Part shown: in pieces, positions 14,491 to 27,109 of the stretch
Layout of the letters: every line of letters begins with the position of its first letter
Position numbering within the stretch: the first letter of the stretch is position 1
NCBI GenBank assembly: GCA_012295275.1
Contig: CM022673.1
Location: forward strand, 1,987,605-2,051,604
Direction: 5' to 3'
From: Chrysomallon squamiferum
Taxonomy: Eukaryota > Mollusca > Gastropoda > Neomphalida > Peltospiridae
DNA length: 64,000 nt
Made by a program: the position numbers and the translations under genes
Notes under the pieces: model-generated
Seen by the model: only the letters and a program-made list of their open reading frames with translations
Database searches by the model: none
What the model was told of the DNA's origin: nothing

Positions 14491-15630
14491 CTGAAATTAT
14501 AGCTGTTAGAAATTCAGTAGTTTCACTCTAGCAGTACTACAGTAGTACTATAGCAAGATGTGTTAGGTCAAAATAAATAAATAAATAAATAAAACAAAAC
14601 AAAACCCATCATCTTTCTTTTTTTAATTATTTTTGTTTTTGTTGTTGTCCTATCTTCGTTATCATTCGTCATCATATTTATTTTCATTGTCATTATCATT
14701 ATTTGTTATTTATTGTTATCGTTCAGAACAAGATAATAACAACAACAACAACAACAACAACAATAAATAAATAAATAAATAACCTACTGCATGAATTCGA
14801 CTTTCTGCGTGCAATTTAATTAATATACATCATTTTATTTATAATTGTTGTTGTTGTTGTTATTGTTATTATTAGTAGTATTACTTCCATTGAAACTACT
14901 GTTGGTATTATTTTCGTTACTACTGTCTTTGTTTCGTTTGATCTAGTTCTCTAAATGACGTGTAATGAAAATGAGACTATACGAGACCGTCCCAGCACGA
15001 TTCCATTCTATTACCGTTCATTTCAACAAAGATGTTATCAGATATGGGATACACAAACAGCGTATCAACTTGACATGAAAATTAAATAATCAATAGAAAT
15101 AAAGAAGTTATTAGAATTCTTGTGTTTCTTATTGATCTGAGCTCACCAGACCTTCATATTACAGGTGCCAGATACGGAAACCAATTAGAACCGTTGATTA
15201 ATGGAATTTACGGCAATTTGAAACAAACAACTATGGCCAGTCTATGACGATACTGCGCATGCTCGGCGAGAGTATCCGTAATTTATAACACAAACAACCT
15301 CCCCCTGTCCTACCCTGAAAATATTGATTTTAGTTTTCCCGCGTTGATACATTACATCGCGCTGGTCTGAAAATCATTATTTGAATGAAATAGTGTGTGG
15401 CAGTGTAAAATAATCGTAATTTATCTCTGTTTAAAACAAAATAACTAAACAAAAATAAACCATTCTAAAAAGACAAATTGAAAGAAAGGAGGAATATGAA
15501 AAAACAACAACAACAACAAACAGTATTAAATAAAATGTGACAATATTTGAGAAAATACAGAAAAGGTAAATTATCATATGCATAGAATTGATAAACTGAT
15601 TAATAAATTCGATGTTATATGGAAAATAAG

Positions 15631-15634
<4 letters not shown>

Positions 15635-15697
<63 letters not shown>
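15635..15697. repeat. (GA)n microsatellite
   Basis: About 63 bp of GA dinucleotides. Overlapping open frames are repeat artefacts. Confidence 0.97.
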
Positions 15698-15700
<3 letters not shown>

Positions 15701-16146
15701 GAGACGAGCGAGAAAGAAAGACGGAGAGGTATCAATCATTAACTATGCTAAAAAAAAAATCCCTACGATTTTTGTTGTATATATTTACGCTGGTTATTCA
15801 ATCAGACGCGACTAATTTGTTACTGGCATGCACGAAGTCAGTTAAATAGTCATACGAGACGTAAAAATGATCAGTCCATTGTCGTGTTTTGTGAAAATCA
15901 CGAAATCAGCGAAATCTCAGACGCTGATCACTTACTGTTTACACACACGTGTTCTCTGTTCAATAAATTCTTATTTAAATACAAAACAAAGAAACAACTA
16001 AAATATATTTTATAACAAAAGTTTATGAAACCATTGGACTACCGAATACATCTCAGTACGTACAAACAGGTTTCCGTATTATCATCAATAATAGAACTAT
16101 ATGCATAAATAGTTTTAAAAACAGTAACAGTACTGATAATATTGGT

Positions 16147-16148
16147 AT

Positions 16149-16187
<39 letters not shown>

Positions 16188-16405
16188 CAGTACTAGCAGT
16201 AGTTATAGTAGTATTTGTTGTGTTGTTGTTTTAGTAATAATACATATAACTGGATATTGTTATTGTAAGAAGAAGCAGATGCAGTCATAACACTATTGAT
16301 AGAAGTATCGTAGTATTTTTATAATAGTATTTGCAGTCGTAGTAACAGTAGCAGTTGTTACTGTAGTAATAGTAGTAGGATTAGTAGTAGTAGTATTAGT
16401 TGTAT

Positions 16406-16443
<38 letters not shown>

Positions 16444-16574
16444 TAGTAGTAATAGTAGTTGTAGTAGTAATTCTGTAGGTGTAAGAAATGCTATAAATAG
16501 TATTTACCATACTGATGTTCGTAACGTGTGGGCAGCTCAGCCAGATGTGACAATTTGCTCATACAGAACAATAA

Positions 16575-16629
<55 letters not shown>

Positions 16630-16630
16630 G
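16147..16630. repeat. Cluster of (GTA)n and (TTA)n microsatellites
   Basis: Two GTA/TAG tracts (about 16147-16189 and 16404-16445), with degenerate GTA-rich sequence between them, followed by a ~55-bp TTA tract ending near 16630. Confidence 0.9.
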
Positions 16631-17104
16631 ACAAAGTTCAGTAACTAAAGCACACAAAATAAACTTAAAATAAGCAAAACATAAAAAAAAAACAAAAAAA
16701 AACAAACAAAACAAACAAAACAAAATAAGCAGAACATAATATTGTGATTGCGTGAGTGTGTTAATTATATAAAACATTGCTCGGAAAAAAACCATCCGGC
16801 ATTTATATAAGATTAATTTGTGTGCTAAAATGAATAATAATGATGATGATGATGATGATGATGATACTAATAATACTACCACTAATAATAAAAATAATAA
16901 TAATTTTTAAAAAACAATTTTAATAAATAAAATACAATGAATCTAATTATGCACTATGAAACTGACTGTACGTAATTGTTAATTTTTAAATATATATATG
17001 TGTGTATATGTATATATGTATAAATAAATGAATAATTCGAAAATTCAGAAATTAAAATGTTATTTTAATATAAGTTTTTCATGAAGATATCCATCGATAT
17101 CAAT

Positions 17105-17105
<1 letters not shown>

Positions 17106-17139
<34 letters not shown>

Positions 17140-17457
17140 ATGCCAACTGACCTTGACCCTCAAAGTGTTTCTCCAGGTCACTCTCGTCCAGGTGGTCAGT
17201 GTTTGTCTGGAAGGTCTGTGTCATGTCGCTGATAGCACTCAGGTCTTTGTCCTTTGTCATAGTTCTCATCAGAAGACTTGTACATCTCAGAGCCAGTTCC
17301 AGTGCATCCATCCAGCATTTGCCTGTAAAACAATAACAAAATAAAAAACAAAAATTTATTAACCTACCAGATGTTGTATAAGTTGCATTTATTATTCCTG
17401 TCATGTATTTGGAGGGGATGAGACATTTTTTTTTTTTAAATTTTCAAAATATATTTG
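17106..17457 (-). repeat. Duplicated segment carrying a copy of OSBPL8 exon 7 and intron flanks
   Basis: This segment matches about 39412-39762 in the same orientation. From the shared CA tract to about 17417 I count three substitutions: two adjacent ones in the exon and one in the intron. Similarity then decays through a T-rich stretch and ends after TTTTCAAAATATAT. The left limit lies inside a (CA)n tract in both copies. Both splice sites and the intron sequence are present, so this is a DNA-level duplication and not a retrocopy. Confidence 0.95.
17152..17322 (-). pseudogene. Isolated duplicate of OSBPL8 exon 7 (PH-domain end and acidic linker)
   Basis: This 171-base exon copy differs from the one at 39451-39621 by two adjacent bases. 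They give one silent change and one Ala-to-Thr change (QTNTDHLDE here, QTNADHLDE there). The reading frame, the TTTTACAG acceptor and the GTCAGT donor are all intact. It lies about 10.4 kb downstream of the OSBPL8 stop codon with no other OSBPL8 exon near it, so it cannot be used in the normal order of the gene. I call it a pseudo-exon by position, not by decay. A recent duplication, an assembly artefact or an unusual transcript are all open. Confidence 0.8.
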
Positions 17458-18049
17458 ACCTGTTTTGAAATACAATATATATATCACAAGTCCTTGACAT
17501 GACAATATATATATATATTATTATTTTTATTTTTTCAAAGTATATGTACCTTAACACCTTAAGAAACGTTCCATCTAATAAAACATCGTGATTCCCCTTT
17601 TTACCTGTGTGCGAGAGCCAACATGGCAGAAACTGATAGGTCACGTGGTCACCTGTACGTTTGGCTATTTCACACTTGATTTAAGTTAACTGTTCTGCAA
17701 AAGGATGATGAACTTCGACGAAAAGTGACCATTATCGTTTCGAACCTGTTTACACGTCTGAGCAAGACATTTGTGTGTGTTTTTACGATTATTGTTAAAA
17801 CACGTTAAGCCATCCAGTGCATTTTATTTGTTTGTTTGCGTATTTATTTATTTTATTTTTTGGCTTGTTATTTATTTATTTATTTATTTATTTATTTTTT
17901 TATGTTTTCTTGGTTGACGTCTTTGTAGTTTATGAGTCAACAAAAATTAGGTTTGTATTACAAAGGATATGAGCTAATGATTTTTCTGGGTTCAAGAAAT
18001 TCAAAAGAAAATGTAAGTAAATCATTGTATTGATCTCACACATATAAAA

Positions 18050-18088
<39 letters not shown>

Positions 18089-18687
18089 ATACAGTATATA
18101 TATATATAATAAAAATAAATACAAAAATAAAATTAATAATAAAACATATCTTAAACAGTTGAATCACAAACAATATAAAACACGTTTTCTCTTTTGCATG
18201 ACAAAATCAAATATCTACGTCTGCTAAAAAAAAAAAAAAAAATTGGCTTGTCTACTTTTTATACGAAACTGCATGAAGTGAATACATTGGTGAATGATTG
18301 ACCTTTCCATTCTAAAAGCTATTTTCAAGTGAAACTGTAATGAACTCTCTCCATTAGCTTCACATCTCATCCACACCCTGGACTGCACGGCCAGTTAAAC
18401 ATTCTCTTTATAAACTGTGAATTCTTTAGAATGCTCGAATGTCTGCGCAAATGAAGGATCAAGAAAATGAAATGAAACTCTAATGACCGATGTTCTTAGC
18501 TGGGCACTTGTCCAGGAAGTTATTGTGTGGAAGATATTGGCTAAAGGCTGCCAGAAATACAGTAAAAAAAAAAAAAAAAATATTATTATTTCTCCTTGGT
18601 GACAGATGTGTTTGGAAGGAATTAATATTTTGATAAAATCACCTACATTGTTGAGAAACCTTTCTAACAGTTTTGTTTGTTTGACTT

Positions 18688-18718
<31 letters not shown>

Positions 18719-19387
18719 TTCTATTTAATCTACTCTTACAGACTCATACATATGCATGTACACATACACGTTCATTCATCCCTAAAATTAAAATAAATTT
18801 TACAAAACGTATGGAGATCAAACATGGTTCATTTCTGTTTGTTTTTTTTTTTTGTTTTGGTTTTTTAAATCACTAAGCTCAACATTTGTTATTATTAGAT
18901 ACATTTTATAAAACCAGGAATTACAACACAAGAGTATTGATATAACACAAATTATTTTTTGACATTTCACAAAACTGTACTTTATTATTATTGGATCATT
19001 TGAGCAAATATATCTTCAAAAAACACGATTATTTATTTCATAAAGTTTTTATCTAATATGTTTTAAACTTAATGTATGTTATTTATCATGTAGACTGTCC
19101 AAATATTTTATGATTTTATTTTCGCTATTACAGGTATCATCATTATCATCATTATTATTTAGTTTTATGCTTTTAAAAAATGTTATTTTGCTTAGGTTTC
19201 AGTCAGGATTTGAATAATATACAGCTGTCTCATCCCAGTCACTTTGGTTTTAATCAAAATTTCTGTGAAAACAAAAAATGTAACAAAAATGGAAAAATGG
19301 CTTTTTTATTTTTATATGAGTATTGTATTACATAATTAAACCAGAGTAAACAAAACAAAATATAAAAAAACAACAACAACAAAAAAT

Positions 19388-19940
19388 AACATATTTGAAA
19401 ATATTTATTACTAATAGTGTCAGTTATATGTAGTAATATTTCTATTAGTAACATTAGAAGGAATAATATATAGCAGTAATGGTAGAAAAAAAATTTAAAT
19501 TTAAAATTTACTAACATTTGAATTATATATTATTACTAGTGTTAGTACTGTTAGTAGGAGTAATACATAGTAGTGGTAGTGAAAAAAAAAATAAAGTTAA
19601 AATATAATAACATTTTTGAATTATATTTATTATTACTAGTGTTAATATTAGTAGGAGTAATAGTAATAATGGTAGTAAAAAAATGAAAATAAATTTTAAA
19701 GAAAAGATATAACATCTGAAATTATATTTATTATTAGTAGTATTAAAATTAGTAGAAGTAATAGTAGTAGTGACTGTAAAAAAATAAAAATAAATTTTAA
19801 ATGTAAGATATGATAACATTTGAAATTATACTTAGTAATAGTAGTTTTAGTAATGTTAGTAGGAATAGTAGTAGTAGTGTTAATAATAAAAAGTCGTAAT
19901 AATAAAACAAATTTAAAGGTAAGATATAATAACTAGTCAT
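19388..19940. repeat. ~100-bp degenerate tandem array, about five copies
   Basis: Copies recur at about 98-112 bp. Each has AACATNTGAAATTATAT, a TTATTACTAGTGTTAGTA-type segment, AGTAGGAGTAATA, GTAGTGGTAGT and an A-rich end. Landmarks fall near 19.39, 19.51, 19.61, 19.71 and 19.81 kb. Confidence 0.8.
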
Positions 19941-20290
19941 GGTGTTAAATAATTCTTCATTCAGAATGTTAATCATGAAATCAAAAAAACAGAATGTTAT
20001 ACATATAAATAATAATAATAATAATAATATTAATAATACAAAGAACCAAACATCAACAATTTTCTTTGCAACAAACTTTTATTATTTACCATTGCTAATA
20101 AAAATGCATTTACTACTTTTTAAGAAATGAAATAACTACAAAGGCACACATACATTACTTTTTTCAGTCTGTACACTAAAGTACAAATAAATAAGTTCTA
20201 CATAAATGCATCACTGACATCCATAAATATGTAAAAGTAAGTCTACAGATAAAATGAACTGCAGTGTGAGTGCATGTGTGTTTGTGTATG

Positions 20291-20329
<39 letters not shown>

Positions 20330-21560
20330 GTTTGTGTGTGCACATCTGTTTTGCACATACTTGTAAATGTAAGTTCTCAGAAACACTTTTTAATTATTTA
20401 TAATTTAATTTTTGCTAACAAAAGTTATTACAGTAACATATTTATCATTTGGTGTAACTGATTTTTTCAAAACAGTTGATCAAATTTACTGACAGTGAAT
20501 GAAAATTAAGTAGATATATTTACATAACTGTTATTAAAAAAAAAAAAAAAAAAAAAAAAATTTCAACAAACATTAAAATCTTCTTCAGTTTTGCTTTCAT
20601 GGATGCCACAAAAGTTACATCATATTTTAGAAACAAGAAATTTAAAATAGACTGGTGACTTTTTTGAAGTATGTTTCTGTGATAAAAAAATAATTCATCC
20701 AATGACATCATTATGCAGGTAAACATTATGCTTATTGAAAGTTAATCAAATTATACCATCTTGCAATAATTTATTCAAATATTCTGTTTCTGCAAGTTTT
20801 TTTTTTTTTTTTTTTTTTTAATTATCTTTTTCAAATTCTTATTTAAAGTATTGTTTTTTGAAAATTCTTATTAACTATTTTTTCTTTCGGCATGTTTTTG
20901 CAAATTATCTTTCAAAATATTATGTATTTGTATAAATCTTATTCAAAGTAAATCTTTCTATGATTCTAAAACACTTAATGAAACTTGCTGAATATTTTTA
21001 TTTATCTAATATTTTAAAACTACATGATAAAACTAATATTACTAGTTGTTACAAGCATTCTTATTTTAAACTAACTGACAGCCCTTGTATAAAAATCTAA
21101 TGATTTTACTTACATATGTACACACAATGAGCATTTATAAAAAGAAGATTTATATATTATGAACATGACCACTAAGATACCAATCTTTTTAAGATGAAAA
21201 TATACCACCATAATTAAAATTACCTTGTTATAAATGACTACAAAAAAAAAAATAATAATAATAATAAAAAAAATTAAATATTAATAAATAAATAAGTTAA
21301 AAAAAAAAAAAAAAAAAAAACAGTTCTTTATATTTGATATAACAGACATATTATTATTCAACAAAACTACATGTTTTCTCACTAAACCAAATACACAGAT
21401 GTTTAACATTTTGTAGGTTGTTACCTTTTGATTACAAAATTTTTAATTTATGAATAAAAAAAGAAGATTACAAATAAAACTAATAAAATGACAAAATACA
21501 TATAATAAAGTTTGTAAAAGAGATATTATTATCTGAAGAAAATTCAGCTGAATTTTAATT

Positions 21561-21591
<31 letters not shown>

Positions 21592-23260
21592 AAATACAAA
21601 ACAAACCCAAACAAACAAATAAAAAGGTCAAGTCTTGCGATCCATTATTCTTTATATAGTTTTCTGAAAATCTGCAATGCACTATTCAAAAGAACACTTT
21701 CAGCTGTGTACCCTTCAATTTCAAATAATTTGTAACCATGTGTTAAAAAATTGACAAATTCAGCCCTCATATTTTAATCATTTCGGTGTAACAGTTTAAT
21801 GATCCCAGTAAACAGTTTACAAACAGGTTTCCTGTAACTTACTGCAAGGGACTGGTCACCTAATATATTACTGGTGTATTCACTTCAGCTATTTAGCAAA
21901 ATATCATTATAATAATAATTTAAAAAAATTCTATTTCTCTACTTTCAGACTCTGAAGACAAAACAAGTAATATTTACATTCTTACATCATCCATTGCCTA
22001 CTTGGGTGACCCAGGTCAAAATATCATCAATCCAGAAAACAAGGCTAGTTATTTACAAAGACTTTACAAAATGTCATTATAAGAAACAAAAAAAAATAAG
22101 AAAAAATGTTCTGGTTCTCTACGTTTAGTCTCTGAAGAAAAAAAAAAAAAAAAAAAAAAAATTATTAAAGAATATGCATTAGGTTTACAGTTTCCTAAGT
22201 CAGTGTTTTGTTTTACTTAACAAACACAAATACAAAAAGTTCTACAACTTGTCACAGTCTAATCATTAATAATATATATTTGGCACAAAGATATATACAC
22301 AAAAAACAGCAAAGAGAATATCAGAGAAGTTTTAGTCTTTATGAATTGTTAACAATAACAATAACAATAGTAATAACAACAATAATGGAATAATAAAAAT
22401 AATAATATAATGAAAAGTTCTTTTACTCAAAGAAAACACATTTTAATTACAAAGTCCTGCCACAAATTATTTTTATAAAACAAAATAATATTTATAAAGT
22501 TGTTATTATCAACATTATCATTATTGTTGTTGTTATTATTAAATCACATCATCTCAGTGTTACCCATTTTCAAATGAATAATGAATTTAACACTATCACT
22601 GTTCTCTTGTTAAATGCTGTTTATCAATAACAAAATAAAACAAATTATAATTAATTAAGCTACTTGATAAAGAAACCAGTAAAACAATACCACTTACATT
22701 TCAACTCTCCATTTCAAAAATGAGAATGGGATAAAAAATAACACATTATAATATTAGGTTTTAGTGACCTTCATATTTGACATCTGCTTTAAGTATGAAC
22801 ACAGTGGCAAATATACATACATACATATATATATATGTAATTATTATTTTTAATATGCAGTATAATGCATGAATACAGCATCTGATGGATTTATAATGAA
22901 TCAGAAATTTAAACAAATTTTTATCTTCCTGGGATTACTGTTTTTGAAAGCAAAGAATGAACTATTAACAATAATATATCATAAGCCTAATATCTGCTAA
23001 TTTTCTTTATTTCTATTTTATAACATCTGTTCATGACAAATGATTTTAAATAACTGGTATCATCAACTATTATCCAAACTGAAATTACTTCTAATATCTT
23101 TCTAACAATTTAAATGAATTTGTTAAACATAAATTCCATATAAATGGTATATAAGTAAAAAGAAACAAGAATTATTTTCAAAATTTTTATTATTATAAAA
23201 TTTAACAATTACAAAGCTTATTTCAATCAAAACATGCTCTGTTCAAATCATGATTTCTGA

Positions 23261-23294
<34 letters not shown>

Positions 23295-23414
23295 AAATAA
23301 ATAAATAAATATGAGAGTAATATTCACTATAATTTACAGGAGCAGATTCTAGCTGTGCAATGACAGTATTGCATTCTGGAATGATGGACAAGTGTCAGAT
23401 TTTTTATTTTTTAA

Positions 23415-23760
23415 AGAAACCCACTGGGCCATTTCTTATTCCAAACAGAGCACAATAAATGGCTCCTCTGTGGTTTTGCCCATTCTAACCAGAGGTCTAT
23501 GAACAGTTCCACTGGTCTGTGGTTACCCAGGCCTATGACTGGAAGCACTGTATTATTTCCCTGAACACTGTCATCAGTCCACCTTTACCCATTCTAGCAA
23601 GAATGCTATGTCTCCTGTTATTTTTCTCAATATGGCTTCCATGGGTTCTTTCCTATGGTAACCAGATATTTCATAGATCATGGTTTTTTAACCACTCCAT
23701 GGGAAGGTGCACATGAAAGATTACTTGCTGCTAATGACTAAAAATAGCCAAGGCAAAGAT
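23415..23760 (+). mobile_element. Degenerate molluscan-type tRNA-derived SINE
   Basis: This stretch is clearly richer in GC than its surroundings. The blocks CCCACTGGGCCATTTCTTATTCC and, about 270 bp later, GGTGCACATGAAAGATTACTTGC / TGCTAATGAC match, from memory, the body of a SINE common in molluscs (CCCATTGGGCTATTTC... and GGTGCATATAAAAGATCCC / TTGCTGCTAAT). The middle is longer than I would expect and may hold an internal duplication or insertion around 23.46-23.66 kb. The open frame at 23519-23716 lies within it and is not a gene. No target-site duplication is visible. Confidence 0.55.
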
Positions 23761-23905
23761 GGCAGTGAGATTGTTAGACCACAGTATAATAATTTACACT
23801 GAAGTCAAGTTTGATACGTAATTACCATTAATGATAAACTATGCTGAGTGGTCTGTGAACATGTATTTTAATTCATTATTATTTTAATCTACAGTTATCA
23901 ATAAC

Positions 23906-23973
<68 letters not shown>

Positions 23974-26311
23974 CAACAATAATAATTTTAATTCTTGTTT
24001 CTTTCTTGTCACATTTTTCTAGTAATTTATATCTCATTCAGTTATGTATAAAAAGCATACATAAAAGTTCTCTATGTGAAATAAATAAAACATTGAAAAG
24101 ACTGAGTAAAACATTGCAAAATTGACAGAGATTTAGTCTGTGAGGACTTTTTTACATTTAAATGAATGAAATGGTGCGATAAAAAGACTTAATTGTTAGA
24201 CATGCATCTCCTTGAGCTAGTTGTATTTTTTATTGCAAATATTTATTAACAGCCAAAGAATGGCAACAATGAGAAATAATATTTAAATTTAGAAGCATAT
24301 GTAGTACATTTTTACTATTTTTTGGAAACCAATAAAAGATAAACTTTAATGATTAGACAAAAAATATTAATATTTTGACAATTAATGACTTTTACAAAAA
24401 ACAATTGCAAAAGAAAAATAATAATAATTATAAAAAGTCATACAACGCTCAAAATAAACAAAAACAAAAATTAATAAACATGAAGTGTTCATTAACCAGA
24501 GCATATTTTATAACTTTTTACAACAAAAATTTAAAAAATCACTATTGTTGCCACTTTAACAAGTAGAGTACAACAAAATATTCCACTTTACTGATTTTAC
24601 AAATGCCTGCAAATCAGTTTCATCGAAAAATAAATAAATAAATAAATAAATAAATAAATGTTTAATATTTTTGATAAATATGTATTTAATATATAAATTT
24701 TACCCTTGTGAAAATACAGTTGTGAAATATATATAAATACTAACTTGAATCCACTGCATATACAGAAATCAATTATACTACCATTTGTAGAAAGCTGTTA
24801 TTATGAAGAAGGCCACAAATTTCAAGAGCTACATACTAATATTAACTAAAAGAATGAGGCACTTTCTACCAATGCACTAAAAAAACAGAAATAGTAGATC
24901 ATGTGAAAAACAGAAGAAAAAAAAGAAGTACCAATGTCAGTGATAGGTTTGGTTATTATTTATTTATTTATTTATTTACTTACTTTTATGCTGCAAATGT
25001 CCAACTGATAATGTAGATCTAACTGTATACACAGTCAAGCAAATGTACTAAAATAATAAATGTTAAACCACTTCTATCAGATATGGCTATACTGAGTATG
25101 TATTTGTATTAATAAATGAAAAACTCATTAAATGTTTGTTGTTAAAGTCCAGATCATCATAAACAAACACAATTAAAGTATTAACTTGACAAATCTGTTA
25201 TTATTCATGACAAAAAATACATTCATGACATAAATATATTCTTAACTTTAAAAAAAAATCATGGCACCAAAATCATAATGTATTTAAAAAAAAAAAAAAA
25301 TAATAATAATGAATAAAAAAAAAATTATTAAAAAAAATAAATAAATAAATAAATAAAACTATAACAAAATACAATAAAATCAAATAAAAATAAAATTAAT
25401 AATTTTTTTATACTGATGTAACAGGTCATCAATGGCTTAACAAACCTCCCTCAAATCTGTACATACCAACAAGAGCAGACTTTAACAGCATTAACATGAG
25501 CAAAAACAACACCTACGTTTAAGTGAAAAATTAATAAGTGTAGAGTTAGTCTAACAGATAAATATAAACACAAAAATTCACTCTTTGTTTAGCAGTGTAA
25601 ACCTACATGAACACATAATAACAGTAACAGAAAAAGGTCACAAAAAATTGGTCCACATTTCATTGACACAGTGAGCTTTGCAACATCATATATTAGTGAG
25701 TTGCAGAAGAAAGGACAGACTGCATATCAACAGAATAAAAGAATTAAACATTTGATGCCATCTGTACAAGTATCTTACATTCTTGTCCCCAAAACATCAT
25801 TTATTCCTTAAACAAGCATTTTTATGATATATGTTTATATATTTTCCAAAGATGACTAGGAACTGAGACATATATGTAGAAATGATTTATTTATGTTTGA
25901 CCAGAAAAATGGAAAAGAGGAGATACTTTTTGATGAAAAAAAAAAAAAGAAAAGAAAAAGAAATGCTGTATTTTTTATTCAAATTTTTTTTAATGAATAA
26001 TAAATAGCAAATTAAATAACAGTGTATGCACCAATGTCATTTTTACATATATTAATTTAACCAAAATATATGCACAAATAAGCTTATTAAAAAAAAAAAA
26101 ATTTATAAACCTGCTTTTTTTCTTTTCTTTAACCCCAAAAAAAAAAAATGCATATTCATAAATATTTATTAATTAATTTATATTTTAAATGTATTTTTGT
26201 ATGCCTTTTTCAAAAGAAAAAAATTATGCATATATGCCAATTCAAAAACAAATTTATATAAAAAAAAATTAAAAAATTAAACACAAAGTGATGCATAATC
26301 AAATGTAAAAC

Positions 26312-26344
<33 letters not shown>

Positions 26345-26739
26345 GAATATGAGTAAGTTTTTTGATAAGAATCTTAATTAATTCTCATGATAATATGCTT
26401 GTGGAGCTGCAGTGTGTTGTATGAGATCAGTTATTCAAATTGCACTTTGTTTTATCTCCTCCCGTTCTTTTTAAAATTGCACAGAACAGAAAAACCAAAC
26501 TACCCAATAAATTATTACTTCAAACAAATTATTATCATATTAAACCATCTACAGTTTTTCAAAAGAGAAAAGGAAAAAAGTACTGAAATCAAATTCAACT
26601 TTACTATTAGCTGTAAAATACATGGAACTAATAAGAATGTCTATTTTTAAGGCTACAGATTACTGTGTAAATATTATTAATATTTTTTTTTTTTTTTTTT
26701 TTTTTTCTGAAATCACATTAATCTCTATTTTTATTCTGA

Positions 26740-26885
26740 TTTAGATCTTTCAGGAAAGGTTTGTATCTCCATTTGGATCTTTAGCAGAAGATTATATATC
26801 CATTTTGATCCTTAACAAAAGTTTATACTTCTGTTGGATCTTTAACAGAACACCTATATTTCTACTTGATCTTTTAATAAATTAA
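26740..26885. repeat. ~32-bp degenerate tandem repeat, four copies
   Basis: The repeating landmark is GATCTTTARCAGAA followed by an AT-rich part with CCATTT or CTGTTG. It lies about 0.9 kb downstream of the OSBPL8 stop, so it may be in the 3' UTR. Confidence 0.7.
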
Positions 26886-27109
26886 TATAAAATCACCAAA
26901 ATCATGTTTCATTTTAAATCTTTTAAAAGCAAAGTTTACTTTGCCTAATATCTTTACACAATAAAGTATTTCCTCATTCAAGAATCAAATTAACTTCCTT
27001 AGTGCCTACTAAAAACAGATTCTATTTTTACATTAAACTAATATGCTTATTGTTGAATATTTTGAAACCTAAGGCTATCTGTCTCAGTTTCATCTGACAA
27101 CAGATTTTA

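Larger units (their letters stand above)
14491..17151. other. Non-coding DNA between the orphan exon and the duplicated exon
   Basis: Rich in simple repeats: AAC/AAT runs at 14.74-14.78 kb, a GA tract at 15635-15697, GTA runs at 16.15-16.19 and 16.40-16.44 kb and a TTA tract at 16576-16630. A GC- and CpG-richer block at 15.12-15.36 kb holds CTGCGCATGCTC, similar to an NRF1 site. I cannot support a gene here. Confidence 0.5.

Noticed and set aside
17444-17700. Possible first exon near 17.62 kb (MAETDRSRGHL with a following GTACGT)
   Set aside because: A Kozak-like ATG and a donor-like hexamer over 35 bases are too little evidence, and the opposite strand gives an equally plausible fragment.
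23519-23716. 65-codon plus-strand frame
   Set aside because: It is inside the SINE-like element.
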